Source: Mesostigma viride
Taxonomy: Eukaryota > Streptophyta > Mesostigmatophyceae > Mesostigmatales > Mesostigmataceae
Direction: 5' to 3'
Assembly: GCA_009746045.1 (NCBI GenBank)
Contig: RPFO01000082.1
Location: forward strand, 4,461,241-4,525,240
DNA: 64,000 nucleotides
Under the pieces are notes generated by a model that was not told where the DNA came from, made no database searches, and worked only from the letters and a program-made list of their open reading frames with translations. Shown one piece after another: positions 10,075 to 23,100 of this stretch (position 1 is its first letter; each line of letters begins with the position of its first letter). The translations under genes and the position numbers were made by a program.

Positions 10075-13000
10075 TCATCGAATGGTCTCTACCATGCGGA
10101 ATTCTGGCGACGTGGCTTGCAGTGGAAGGCCCATGGCCTTGCCAAAATCCCTGCGTACGGCAAGGCAGGAGAGTCCAGTGAAAGATTACAGAAATATTAT
10201 TACCTAGGAATCAATCAGATATGGTGACAAGCCAGAGAAGCATCAAGCGACGATACCATGATAACTAGGCAGTAGCCATGCATGCTCACACAAAGCAAGT
10301 GCATGGGCTTGTGTGTGTTTGGGAGGGGGTGAAGACGGAGGACAGCGGCAGCAAGCAAAGCCAAGGGACAGCACGAAAAGTAAACTCCTGCATTCACTGT
10401 CTGGCAGGCAGCCTTACTGATTAGCACCCTTGCAAGAGAGACATCGCCGTCATGGCAGGATATAACACCGTCGTCATCATCGCACACACATTGCAATTAC
10501 TAACCACCTCTAGCCACTAGCATCCACGCAGGAGGAACTAGAGGCATGAGAAGCACTAGAGACATCAAAGGCACTAGAGGCGCTGGAGACTGTAAGAGGC
10601 ACTACTTGAGGGGCTACTAGAGACATAAAAGGCACTAGAGGTGCTGGAGAGACTTCTTGAGGCACCCAAGGCACTGGAGGCGCTGGGGACTTATAGGGGC
10701 AATAGACTACTAGAGGCACCAGGGCCTACCAGACACGAGAGAGGCGCTAGATAGACAACTAGACGCACTAGAGACTAGCGGAAGCACTCACTGGCGCGGC
10801 CCGTAGACCTTGATCTGCCGTATGTGGGTGTCGCGCCCGTTCTGGTGGTTGGATAGTATGGCCAGCTGAAGGAAGAAGGCCCGGAATGACTCGCTGGTGC
10901 ACAAGCACAAGCACCAGAGTATGGCCAGGACAAAAACAGACGAAAATAGACACACCAACACACCACGGCAAAGGCATAACGATGAAATAAACTCAGACTA
11001 CAGACTCAGCAATGCCAATACCATGGGCATGCATGTTGGGAAGGTGCATGCTAGGACTATGCGGTGGGACCAGATGCTTACTTCTTAAATGTTTACAGTT
11101 TACTACATACGATGTAGTAGTGTCACTTGTCTAACTGGAATGCCGTGCCCTCTACCCATGGCACCCTTGGCCACGCAAGACAAGACATGATAACAAAGAA
11201 TTGTACGTTAATGATACAAGAAATGTTAGATACAACACCGGCACTGGCAGCGGCGATGGCTGTGTGAGGCCATGTGACGACGCTCGGAAAAGCCACAGCA
11301 CCAGATGCAAGCGAGGTGGCCATATCTGCAACGATTGAGGAATCCTCTATACAGGGGCTAGGGACGAGCAGGCTTGTTGACACTTGACAGATTACAAAAA
11401 CAGGTATGCTTGTGCACATCCATGCATGGTTTTACACCACACACCGTCCGGCTGGCCATCCACCCAACGGTGAAACGATACTCCCAGGATTTGAAAAAAG
11501 ATACCGCAGGTGGCCGTAAACCAGCACCGAAGTTGGGGGATGAAGCAACCACAACAGAGGGGTTCAATGGCACGGCCTGGGGGTGTTGGCGGGCCATGCC
11601 ATGCATGTTCCCACCCATGCGGGCGCTCGCCATCTCCATGCAGGGTTTGCAGGTAGCATGATGGGTGGCACGATGAAAGGCAGGTGTGAACCTGCCACTG
11701 CTTTGTGCCCGCCAGGATTATGAGTAAGCTGGCTAACGTGGACTCCTCAGTACCCCCTACACCCACTACACCTAAGCGCATGGATTGTGCATGGACCCAT
11801 GGTGGCCTACGTGGACTCGTTGTGCCAATATCTATGGATTCAAATATACTAACATATATTGATTCACACATAATAGTCTATATATTATCTCCTTTATAAA
11901 CAACGTGGCTCACACAGACTTTTGTTGCCCAGAATAGGTAAACATATGAGCCTATATATAGCTTCCATACAAACAACGTGGCTCGCGTGGACTTGTTGTT
12001 GCCCAGAATAGGTAAACATATGAGCCTATAAATAGCTTCCATACAAACAACGTGGCTCACGTGGACTTGTTGTTGCCCAGAATAGGTAAACATATGAGCC
12101 TATATATAGCTTCCATACAAACAACGTGGCTCACGTGGAATCGTTGGGCGCGAGCGGGATCTCGATCCACCCCACGGGCTGCTCCACCTCCACCAGCTTG
12201 ATCTCCTGCAGGGTCCCAGCACCGAGACGTGCCGGGGGGTCCAACACGTGGGGCCCAACCGGTGGTCCCCGCACCAGGGTGTGCCGGTGGTTGGTGTGAC
12301 GCACACGAAAACGGCATTCACGCGATCAGCACCAAACAGACCACGCTAATGAGAAGGCGTCGAGCATACGCGCTGTCATGAGCGGGCACAGGGGGGAGGC
12401 CAGGCACCCTGTGCCGTCCCCCCACCAGGACCAGCACGCTGAGCACAGTACATGCAAACGAGCAGCACAGTACAGTAAGTGCAGACTAGCCTACTGGGCC
12501 GACACCGTGTCAGGGCAGTCATGTGCGGCCACAGTGTGTACGGTTCCTGTGCGGTCAAGCCATGCCTTGTTGGAATATCGTGAGAACAAGGCAAACGGTG
12601 TAGATAAACTGTGAGGCCAAGCAACCAAGTATTTGGCGCTCTAGTAAACAAGAAACGGATAATCAGCAACAACGCCTCGTGCATTTGTCTGGCGCTTAAC
12701 TCATCCACCCTACCTCCGGGTGACGGTTGCTTAGCAAGGACTTTGCCATAACAAGTTGCAGTCTGAGGTACACCCTGCCAGGCAGACCTTATTACAGCCT
12801 GCATCAAACAACAATCATGACAACCCATTCCAGAAACCACCATAACCCTTAATCAAACGCACTATCCCTGGCAGGGGTGCCAAAAGCAGCCGTCTATGAA
12901 CACAAACTGCAAACCATTCGTGAAAAGCTGCCAACCTTCTTTCGACCACCTAACTGTTCAGAAAATGAATCAGGCCCACATTTACAGGACAACTGCTGAG

Positions 13001-15946
13001 AGCCCTTGCCACCCGAACACTAGCATAACAACTGGACAGGGCCCCCATTGCTCATGTGGTCACCTGCGCATCCGGCTTACCCACGTCATCCTTGGCGTAC
13101 CAGCTCATATGCTTTCTGGCTTTTTTGCTTGCCCCCCGCCTTGCTGATTTGCTTGTTTACTTACTCGCCTGCTTGCTTACCCCCTTCTGTGCTGAACCCC
13201 TCCCGCGCTTACCCCCCCGTTTGCTTGCCTGCTCGTATGCGTACTGGCACGCTTGCTTACCCGCACACTCGCTTACCCCCTGCGTCCCCTACCCACAAGA
13301 CTTCAAGTTTCAATGTGGCATGGCTTACCCGCAGGTCGACCAGGCTGTTCCCCCCCCGGATGGAGATCTTGCTGGGCGTGTAGCTCTCGTCCTTCTTGTA
13401 GTCGGCGTACACCGAGATCTCCTGGCGTTGCGCGTGGCAGTATAAATGACATATATGGCACACGCATGCGGCCAGACCATTACAGCTTGGTGATGGGTAG
13501 ACAGAGATCTCCTGATGTTGCGCGTGGCAGTGCAATAATGGCCCACACATGCGGCCAGCATTATGCTGCCTACTATTAATTACTAATCCATGATCAGTTA
13601 CCAAGCCATTACTAGGCCATTACTAAGCAACCTGTGGGGCGAAGGCAAGTATATATTATAAATCCAAGTGGCAGAACATGGTGAACGGATACACGCAGCA
13701 GGCGTGTGGCTGCAAGTAGACCAGCAAGCAGGCGTGTGGCTGCAAGTAGACCAGCAAGTGCGGATGCATCGGTGGCAAGACACAGGTGGCAGAATTGAGA
13801 ACATCTTACCGGGCCTGGGACGACGACGCACGAGCCATGTGCAATGTGCCAGACCGCCCTTAACATTTCCAACTGGCGCATCAGTAGCCTACCAGAGGTA
13901 TACGCTTGGACACCCACGAAATGTACATGAAGTCGTCAAGATGAACCGTTATGGTTAACCCGTCCATTAAACCGCCAATTACCCCGTCAATTAACCCACC
14001 AATAAACCCGTCAACTAACCCGTCAACTAACCCGTCAATGAACCCGTCAATGAACCCTTCTAGGATAGAATCGAACACATTGATGGGTGGACTAGCAATC
14101 AAGGAAGAGTACGGCATGGAACATGCGCTGCACGATGCAAGCACACTTTGGACCCAATGAACGATCTCGCGAGTTTGGGAGGCCATTGCATACGTGGACA
14201 TGGGCTCCACACGTGCCAACCACCTTGTGAACGCAGACCTTGCGCTGCATGGGGGTGACATCCCTTATGCACCGAGCATGCAGCCATCCCTCATCCACCC
14301 CAAACACAGCCATCCCTCAGCCACCTCACACGCAGCCATCCCTCATCCCCCCCAAACACAGCCATCCCTCATCCACCCCACAAACATGGAACCGTGCCGC
14401 CTGCCATTCGTCATCCACCCCACAACTCCCCCAAGTTGCCAACCCGTACCGTGATGCAGACCTTGCGCTGGAACTGGATGTTCACCAAGTGCGGCTGGGC
14501 ACCGTCTGACCTGCGAAGGGGGGCGGTGGGTGGGGGAACGGGTTCACGCCCATGCAGCATGCAGGGGGCCATGAAGGCAGCACCATCACCAAGGTAAAAG
14601 AGCAGGGAGGAGTAACTTTGAGGACTTCTTGCCTGGTTTATGCAACCTGCATGTCATGGGGGGCATAATGCAGGCGGGATTAAGCAGGGGAGATAATGCA
14701 GGGGATATAATGCAGGGGAGATAATGCAGGGGAGATAATGCAGGGGAGATATTGCAGGGGAGATAATGCAGGGGAGATAATGCAGGGGAGATAATGCAGG
14801 GGAGATATTGCAGGGGAGATATTGCAGGGGAGATAATGCAGGGGAGATAATGCAGGGGAGATAATGCAGGGGAGATATTGCAGGGGAGATAATGCAGGGG
14901 AGATATTGCAGGGGAGATATCGCAGGGGAGATAATGCAGGGGAGATATTGCAGGGGAAGTAGTGCAGGGAAGATTATGCAGGACAGAAATGCAGTGGGGT
15001 TGGACAGGCCAGTTTCAGCACAGCATGGGGTAGACATGGCCCACACGATTATTATTTGAGTGCAGCAGGTTTATAGGGTGTCATAACAATAAAAGCGCTA
15101 TGAACTAAAGAAAGGTGTCTGGTGTTTACATCAAACATTCTGCCAGGAGCACATGCCACCAAAACAGTCCTACTAAAAGGCATCAGCATATTAAGAAAGG
15201 CACGGCGTATTTCCTAGCAACACGTAGCAGCTTGCCATGGCCCTTGCCCATGGGGTATTTCCTAGCCGCACGTAGCCGCTTGCCATGTCCTTGCCTATGG
15301 TTTCTTGGCCCCTAATGGCGTGGCTCACAGCCTGTTTTCCGTACCCGTGCAGGCACGTGTGCGCGGCACAACACACCACTAGCATCTGCAACAGGGCGTG
15401 TGGGTGCTCAGGCGAGCATTTGCTTCTATAGTACGATGAATCCAGTAGTGGGATCAGATGAGCATGCCTACCCGACCGTCTCACCAATACAATAGCCTGA
15501 TCAAACGTTTAACAAGCATGGCTAAGGAAGATAAACATGCCTGCGACGCTGTTTCAGTTGCTTTGGCATGTTCTTCTGGTCAGCATGTCTGCATGTTACC
15601 TCCAGGTCCAGTCCTGAATTAACAAGCCGTGGGATGATGACGTGTCACGTACTGCCAATACGTGTCCACATTCCCGTCTCGAAGCAGCTCCACCCCGTTT
15701 CCAGGCTTGGCGCTGGTCACGCTCCAAACGGCCAAACCGCCAATTTCCCGCCTATCTGGGCTTTCCACCTCTTTCTGCGAAAATCATCGGCGATTTGGCG
15801 GCATCATTTCCCCCAATCCGCATGAAATGCGATACGTATAAGCAAATGGATCTATCGACAGCAAAACATGAGGCATTTGGCAAACCATGGACCTTTGACC
15901 AGTAATTATCTGCTCGGCAAGGTCATACCTGCAAAACCTTCACCAT
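10075..15946 (-). CDS. APC10: Anaphase-promoting complex subunit 10 (DOC1), seven exons
   Basis: Minus-strand exons: 15946-15929, 15774-15653, 14510-14450, 13421-13329, 12205-12135, 10893-10792, 10150-10075. All junctions are GT-AG and phases match, giving 180 aa (human APC10 is 185). The DOC-domain signatures are clear: [19 protein letters not shown] and [18 protein letters not shown], then [12 protein letters not shown], then [10 protein letters not shown], then [21 protein letters not shown]. The last exon ends in TIR, the Ile-Arg tail that docks APC10 on CDC27-type subunits. APC10 is a substrate-receptor subunit of the nuclear ubiquitin ligase that degrades cyclins and securin. The start is an ATG in a six-codon first exon in good context (CCGCCATGG); this exon is the least certain part. 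Without the last exon the frame would stop 24 residues early. Confidence 0.9.
10510..10760. repeat. Degenerate GGCACTAGAG-type repeat in the last APC10 intron
   Basis: Irregular copies of a roughly 15-20 base unit (AGGCACTAGAGGCGCTGG and variants) just downstream of exon 6. Confidence 0.5.
11893..12134 (-). repeat. 74-bp tandem repeat carrying copies of the APC10 exon-5 donor site
   Basis: Three units with 74-bp spacing lie directly downstream of APC10 exon 5 on the minus strand. Each contains a CCAC-GTGAGCC-like copy of the exon end and donor. The CAACGTGG word recurs at 11901, 11974, 12048 and 12122. Confidence 0.8.
13400..13565 (-). repeat. Duplication of the APC10 exon-4 acceptor region
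   Basis: 13402-13484 (exon start, acceptor and upstream intron) is repeated with changes at 13496-13562. Both copies share GAGATCTCCTG and GTTGCGCGTGGCAGT. Confidence 0.75.
13958..14060. repeat. 11-13 bp tandem repeat in APC10 intron
   Basis: Repeated AACCCGTCAAYTA-type units, about nine copies. Confidence 0.7.
14280..14390. repeat. Tandem repeat of about 27 bp in APC10 intron
   Basis: About four copies of a unit containing CAGCCATCCCTCATCC. A decayed copy of the exon-3 tail (GCAGACCTTGCGCTG) lies just to the left at 14233-14247. Confidence 0.6.
14676..14958. repeat. 15-bp minisatellite in APC10 intron
   Basis: About 18 copies of GAGATAATGCAGGGG with an AT/TT variant, between exons 3 and 2. 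Confidence 0.9.
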
Positions 15947-17194
15947 GGCGGAACCGACAGCTAGTTTTCGGAATCAAACGTGTACCCCCCCATTGTAACT
16001 ATGCTGCAATTTGAGAATGAATGCTTTATCCCAAACTTTCCCAGAGCGTAGAAGTTCACGTAGCACTCAAATTAGCACCGTTGCCTCCTAGCGATGGCCT
16101 TACAACGCCGAAACCATGGTCCTCGTCTAGAAAAGGCATGTACGCTGCAGCCATTAACAAGAAGGACGCAGTCAGACAACCCAGTGGGAGACGGGCTGTC
16201 GAGCTCGACGCCTTTGCGTTTAGTTAGAGCTACGCATGCAGCAGGAAGCTACGCTAATTAATGGGATTTCCACTTTTCCACCCAATTTGAGCATGTACCG
16301 GTCCCAGCACGCCAGCCAACCTATTTCCCAAGGCCTGCAACAACAATTTGCAAAACCTGAATGACACTGCATGCACCGGGGTTGAAACTTGAAAACTTGA
16401 AATAGGATTTTTCCCGCCACATTAAGTAGGTAAATTACCTACGGGATATGTACCGTCTACCGGGGTATGTACCGGAGAAAGGAATCGACCCATCCATCGA
16501 GCCCTAGGGCATAGGCTGATGATCGTCGATCGACATGGCCGGAATGGTCGAATGGCAAGGTCAGTAATTGTTGTTGTTGTTGATTCCCAACAACAAGGTG
16601 AGTGGCAACAAGCTGATACCTGGCTTACCGTCTGGATTCGTCGCGATACTAAGTGTATAGAAGCTCCGGGATCATTGATTAGAATTCCGGAGTACCTTTC
16701 CATACGGATGGCGAGTATACCGTATCCCGACTTCGGCGAGCTTCGGGCGGGCACTGCAACAGTTCAAGTTTGGCACCTGCAGGGTTGCACAACGACCGTA
16801 TGCAGTGCCAACGTCAAAAGAATGAAGGGAAACGAGTCTAATCAGCCATGGCGATAGAATGACGAGCATTGTCCCGTCTCGTCATTAGCGTAGAAAGTTA
16901 TTCTGCAATTTTGGCCCCTGTTACATTTGTGGCTGTCGAGGGCGCGCGTAATTCCTACAGTTCTTATTACAATAAGGGTGTTGGGGCCCGCCATTGACGA
17001 GTGGTGCCGTCCCTCTTGTGCACATTTCGGGCTAGCGCGTCCGCATATTAGGGATTTGGTCCAGATTACGCTGTGCAGAAGGAATTCTATAGGGTGTTCG
17101 TTAGGCGCAGACCGGGGAAGATGCCTAGCTGATTGCTGTCACCGTGCACGCTGCAGTTTTTCTGCAACTGTCCCGGTCGTAGAATCTCGTAGCC
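15947..17194. promoter_or_regulatory. Divergent intergenic region between APC10 and AP2A
   Basis: 1,248 bp separate the two start codons, which point away from each other. It must hold both promoters and 5' UTRs. No TATA box or other element can be assigned with confidence. A 112-codon frame at 16519-16857 resembles nothing I recognise and is probably fortuitous. Confidence 0.45.
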
Positions 17195-20100
17195 ATGGCG
17201 ACACAGTCAATGCGTGGGTTGACTGTTTTTATCACCGACGTCCGTAATTGCTCCAATAAAGAGCAAGAGCGCGCGCGGGTTGATAAGGAGCTTGCAAATA
17301 TTCGTACTAAATTCAAGAATGACCGGGTATGTGTAGCACTTTGTCGCTCGGGGAACTGATGGTTCGCACAAAGAATGTCGTGGACCTCGTAAGAATAGGC
17401 GGTGACCTCATCGTTTACTTGGCTTATACGTTTAAGCATCTCCTCAGTTCGTTTAATCATTTCCCCCTGAAAGCCTAAGTAGTAATACGTGTGCTTAGCT
17501 AAGCTGCTGTTTGGTCCCACTTCACGCAGGGACTCACGCCGTACGAGCGCAAAAAGTACGTTTGGAAGCTGCTGTACATTTACATGCTCGGGTACGACGT
17601 CGAGTTCGGGCACATGGAGGCGCTGGGGCTGATTTCGGCGCAGAAATATGCCGATAAACAGGTACGACTCTTGTTTGATGGAGTTGAATGTATGTATTAC
17701 ATTTCCGTAGAGGTGCCGCTTTTCTCCCTCTCTGGGGCATGTTATATTCTTGTGGTGGTAATTGACGCCCACCCTAGGCCCTCCCTGGCCATATCGATTG
17801 TTGCCCAATTGCTGCGGTGCGCTTGGGTGTGTTGTGGGTACCCACCTTTCTCGAAAATTCGGCGCTCACGCACTTGTCCCACCCAAATTCCAGACACAAG
17901 AACGCTCGCATGGCTCACTGTGACGTTGCTCATATATGACCAGGTGATACCCGGCTACTGGCTCGCCCGCTGCTGCCAACGCCAGTGGGCAAGCCAGTAG
18001 CAGTGCCAACGCCAGCCTGTGCGAGGTCGGATCGCGATGCCTTGCGTGTGCGTCCCGAGTCGCAAAAGATCTGTGATGACTCGTGTGTGGCTTGGCCGGT
18101 GTTGCCTTGGCCCACTCTGTCCAGGAGGGCACGTACCTGGGGTCCTCCCGGCTGCCACCCGGTGGTGGAGCCTCGATTCAGTACAGTAGATAGCTGGTGT
18201 AAAGCTGGGTGGGGATGTCAAGTCAGCATGCCCCTTACGTCCTGGGCGACACATGTGCTACCATGGTACCTAGTCAGCGCTGCAGCCGGGCGTGGTCCCT
18301 TGGGTCATGCGTGTGCAAGCGACATGCGTGCTCACCGAGCAGGGGTCGGCAGTGAGTAGCGATATCTGCAGGGAGGCGTAGTGCTGGAACAAAATCAGTA
18401 CATGATGGTCATCTTGGATGAAGCGCTAGAGTTCTAATTCCAAGTGGTCACAGGCAGCCAAGTCTCGCCCATCCTTCAGGCACTGTGCATGGCATTCCCT
18501 GGTCACTGTGCGTTGCGTCTACGGGTCACTCTGCAAGCCGGGTGACATGGTGGCTGATTGAACCCGAGCAATCGTCGGTGCATGCCTATTTTAAGCGAGG
18601 CGCAGGGAAACTCTCCTATCGCGCTTCCTCAGTCATGCCTGCCTTCACCCACCGCATCTCACGGATCATATGCTGGCCAGGAGCGACCGGATGTGTGATG
18701 GATTCGAGCGACCGGATGTGTGTGATGGATTTGAGCGACCGGATGTGTGATGGATTAGAGCGACCGGATGTGTGATGGATTAGAGCGACCGGATGTGTGA
18801 TGGATTAGAGCGACCGGATGTGTGATGGATTAGAGCGACCGGATGTGTGTGATGGATTAGAGCGACCGGATGTGTGATGGATTAGAGCGACCGGATGTGT
18901 GATGGATTAGAGCGACCGGATGTGTGATGGATTAGAGCGACCGGATGTGTGTGATGGATTAGAGCGACCGGATGTGTGATGGATTAGAGCGACCGGATGT
19001 GTAATGGATTAGAGCTACCGGATGTGTGATGGATTAGAGCGACCGGATGTGTGATGGATTAGAGCGACCGGATGTGTGATGGATTAGAGCGACCGGATGT
19101 GTGTGATGGATTAGAGCGACCGGATGTGTGTGATGGATTGTGTGTATGTTAGTGCTAGGATTATGTGGTTACTAAAGCAGTGCAGACAGGGTGAGTCGCG
19201 AATGAGAAGGGATGCGGATTGGGGGGCGAGCCGCTGACAAAGGCCGTAAGGCCACGCTTGCACCCATTGCAGCACCGCCAGCTAACCAAGCAACTCCCCA
19301 ACCCCCACGCCCCCTGCCATGTTGTTGCCCTACCCTTCCCCCCCGCCCCCCCCCCCTCGGTCAGGTGGGCTACGTGGTCACCTCGGTGCTCCTGAACGAG
19401 AGCCGGGACTTCCTTCGCCTGGTCATCAACAGCATTCGCAACGACCTCATTTCCCGGAACGAGACGTTCCAGTGCCTGGCGCTCACCATGGTGCGCTGTA
19501 TAAGATGGATAGTTTGAATTGCTTTCTGACGCCAGTATAGTTTATTTATGAGTAGTTATATATAGTATACCACACAGGGATGGGTCTATGTGCACGCGCG
19601 CACGTAGGCTCGAGTATTGTGAAATGTCATCCCAAAGCCCTGCGCGCACCATGGCGCGCTGGAAGTACATGCACAGGCATCTCTGTGCATGCACGCATGT
19701 GGTATCATTTCCCGGCTATCAAGAGCTATGGGCGGATCATAAGCCCCTAGTATCGCATGTGGTATCATTTCCCTGCTGTCAAGGGCTATGTGCGGATCAT
19801 AAGCCCCTAGTTCTTAGTTCTTGCTGTTTGCAGTCCTTGCTGCGCAGTGTTCGCAGACCCTTCCCAACATCTCCTGGGTCGGCACGGTGTCCCCAATGTC
19901 GGCTGCTTCCTTTTTTTTACTCACCAGTGGCGACGCAGTTGCCCTGGCTGTCGTTTGTCCCTGCCCCGCCCCCCCCCCCCCCCCCTGCAACCCACCAGGT
20001 GGGCAACATCGGAGGCAAAGAGTTTGCCGAGGCTCTCTCGCAAGATGTGCAGAAGCTACTGGTGCGTGCGACATTTGTTGAAGCAACGATCTCGAAACCC

Positions 20101-23100
20101 TACGCAGGAGTGTCGCGCATTAACCCCCCCCCCCCTGGACTTTGTCTCCCAGCCCGCCATGCGTATGGGCTCTATTTAAAAATTATTATTCTTTGAGTCG
20201 AGGTGATCCGCAGTCTCGATGGCAATCGATGCAGTAATCAGTCTTTGCTGTCCTGTCTTTTCTTCATTTCTTACTTTCCTTACTCCCTTGTCCCCATGTT
20301 GGTGTTGTCGATGTGTTATGTTCCGTTTGGGCGCACACGCTATGCACTGGAATGCCTGGTCCATAGTTTTCTTTTGGCAAGCAACTTTCATCGCCTGGGG
20401 GAACAGACTGTGCCGCCTTGGTTGCCCCCTTCTCATCAGATTGTGCTTGCACTTGCGTCCTCACCAGGCGTGAACAGGTCACATTTGCCGTGTGCGGCCA
20501 CCCCAACGTGGTCTTGTCATTTTACCCCGCCACCTGGTCAAACTGGTTGATTGCCTTAATATAATATAGAAGGCAACCAACTACCCTCTAGTTGCCTTCT
20601 TAACGCCTGTCCCCCTGCACGCCACCTGTGCGCGACTTTGTGTGCCACTCATGTGCCACTCATGCGCCACTCATGCGCCACTCATAGCCGCTCATGTGCC
20701 ACATGCATGCCATACTTCGCGCCGCCTGTGCACTCCCCCCCCCCCCCGCACATCGTGGACCCCCGGCAGCTGTCGAGTACGGCACGCCCCATCGTGCGCA
20801 AGAAGGCGGCGCTGTGCCTGCTCCGCTTGTTCCGCAAGAACAGCGACATCCTCATCGCCGACACCTGGTGGGTGGCGAGATAGTTTAGAAGGATCGAATA
20901 CTATTCTGATCGAATACTATGTTTATTTATGGGAATGGTACACCATGCGCTATGTTTATTTATGGGAATGGTACACCATGCGCTATGTTTATTTATGGGA
21001 ATGGTACACCATGCGCTATGTTTATTTATGGGAATGGTACACCATGCGCTATGTTTATTTATGGGAATGGTACACCATGCGCTATGTTTATTTATGGGAA
21101 TGGTACACCATGCGCTATGTTTATTTATGGGAATGGTACACCATGCGCTATGTTTATTTATGGGAATGGTACACCATGCGCTATGTTTATTTATGGGAAT
21201 GGTACACCATGCGCGGCACTGTGGCTTCTCTGCTTGTTCCGCGAAACCAGCAACATCCTCATCGCGGACACCTGGAGCGCCACGTTAGCCTGATAGCAAT
21301 AATTCCAGGTGGTGCCAGGGATAAAAGTATACTGGTACTAGTACACGGTCTCATTGATACATGTGCCTTCCATTTTGATGCGAGAAAGATTTTGCTTGGT
21401 CTTTGAAGTTCTGCCTGCGTGTGTCTGCTGCTCACCCATTGCAGCGGCCCTGACGCCATCCGCTGCCCGCGCGCGGTTGCCTTTGTCCTTGTTTCCGGCA
21501 TGCATCACATTCGCGTGCTGATGCTGGCGTCCGCAGGAGCGACCAGATGACCCTGCTGATGATGGAGAAGGACCTGGGCGTGCTGCTGGGCGTGATGAAC
21601 CTCATGATCGGCATCGCCACCGCGGGCTGCGCGGGCTACGAGGGTTGCGTGCCCAAGGCGGTGGCCGTGCTCGAGCGCCTCGTCCGGGGCATCGACATAC
21701 GGCCCGACTACACCTACTACGGGATACCCTCACCCTGGCTGCAGGCAAGCGGGCATAGGATAGGACATCCAAGAAGGATTGGTGCTAGTCTAGCAGGTCA
21801 GTTCTACAGGTACTGGGGGGTGCCCTCGTCCTGGCTGCAGGCAAGCGGGCATAGGATAGGACATCCAAGAAGGGTTGGTGCTAGTCTAGCAGGTCAGTTC
21901 TACATCTACTAGGGGGTGCCCTCGTCCTGGCTGCAGGCAAGCATACCCGCTATAGGACATTCTGGAGGTTCTTGTGTAAATCTAGGGCATCAAGGGCATC
22001 AAGGGCATCAAGGGGAATGCCACGTGGCATGGGATGCCATCTCCCTGCAGCAGGCAAGCGCGCCCAAATTAGAACATGCTTGGAGCTTGGGGGGGGGGGG
22101 GGGGGGGGCATGTAACGTGTCATGCAGCGGTCCACTTCTTGCGGGTTGCTCTGAATGGGGAACGTGAAGGGGCGAAAGAGTATGCTATGAATGGAAACAA
22201 GGAAAACCGTGAACCTCTCCTTGCTCCCAGGCAATGCCATCACCCCCGCGGCGGCTGCCCTGCTACCTGCGCTCATACTTTGGCCACAATGGCAGTGGTG
22301 GCTTGTGAGCCAGGTTGTGCGGGAGAGAGGAGCATGTCCAGGGGGCCAGTTTGTGAGCCGCATGTCTTGCATGAGCGGCCACTGTGTGTGAGGTCTGCCG
22401 CTGTCTTGGGCAGGCTTGCCCTGCGGTGATACGATCATGCTGGTTCTTTGCGGCACCTAGCTCCTGGTATGTGAGCGTGTTCTGGCCATGCCTGGGTGCT
22501 CGTGCCCCTCTCTGCTGGACCCCTGCCTTGTGCTAAATGGGTTCTCTCCATCTGCATGTTTGGAAGTCAAACCTGACCTGTGCAGTGCCTTGTGTGTTTT
22601 CTTGCTTAATGTGCGATCGTCCTTGGTTAACACTAGGGCCTCTCATGCTCGTGTCAACAATCATGCCATTGTGTTCCAATTATCCCCCCCCCCTTCCCCC
22701 CCCCCCCCCCCCTCCTCCCCCCCTACTTTTCCTCCTACTTGTCCAGGTGGCCACCATGCGTGTGTTGCAGCTCTTCCCCGTGCCTGAGGACTCGAAGACA
22801 CGCCGCACGCTCAACGAGGTAGGCTTTGCCACTCGCATGTGCCGCCCATGTGTAGTGGTTCCGGATGGTGGGCCAAAGGCTGTGGCTGTGGCTTGAAAAA
22901 TGCTCGGTGCAGAGTTAAGGGTGTAGGGTTCAGGGTTTCCCAGCTCAGGTGCGTTGGCATGCGCTCAAACATTAGTTGGCTTGTCATGGTTGTGCTGCCC
23001 TGGCCATGGTTGATCCCATAATGCATTCCAATCCCGCCCCCACACATCACGCTTCTCTTTGCCAGTCACTGATTCTTTTGTTTGCTTACTGTCTCCCCTT

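Noticed and set aside
10788-10793. APC10 ending at the TGA directly after exon 6
   Set aside because: The TGA overlaps a good donor (GTGAGT). Splicing to 10150-10075 restores the conserved C-terminal tail ending in Ile-Arg.
16519-16857. A 112-codon gene between APC10 and AP2A
   Set aside because: Isolated frame of ordinary length for this composition with no recognisable domain and no flanking exon signals that I could support.
18685-19140. Possible CRISPR array
   Set aside because: The units are directly adjacent with no variable spacers, and the DNA is eukaryotic; it is a minisatellite. The same holds for the other arrays.
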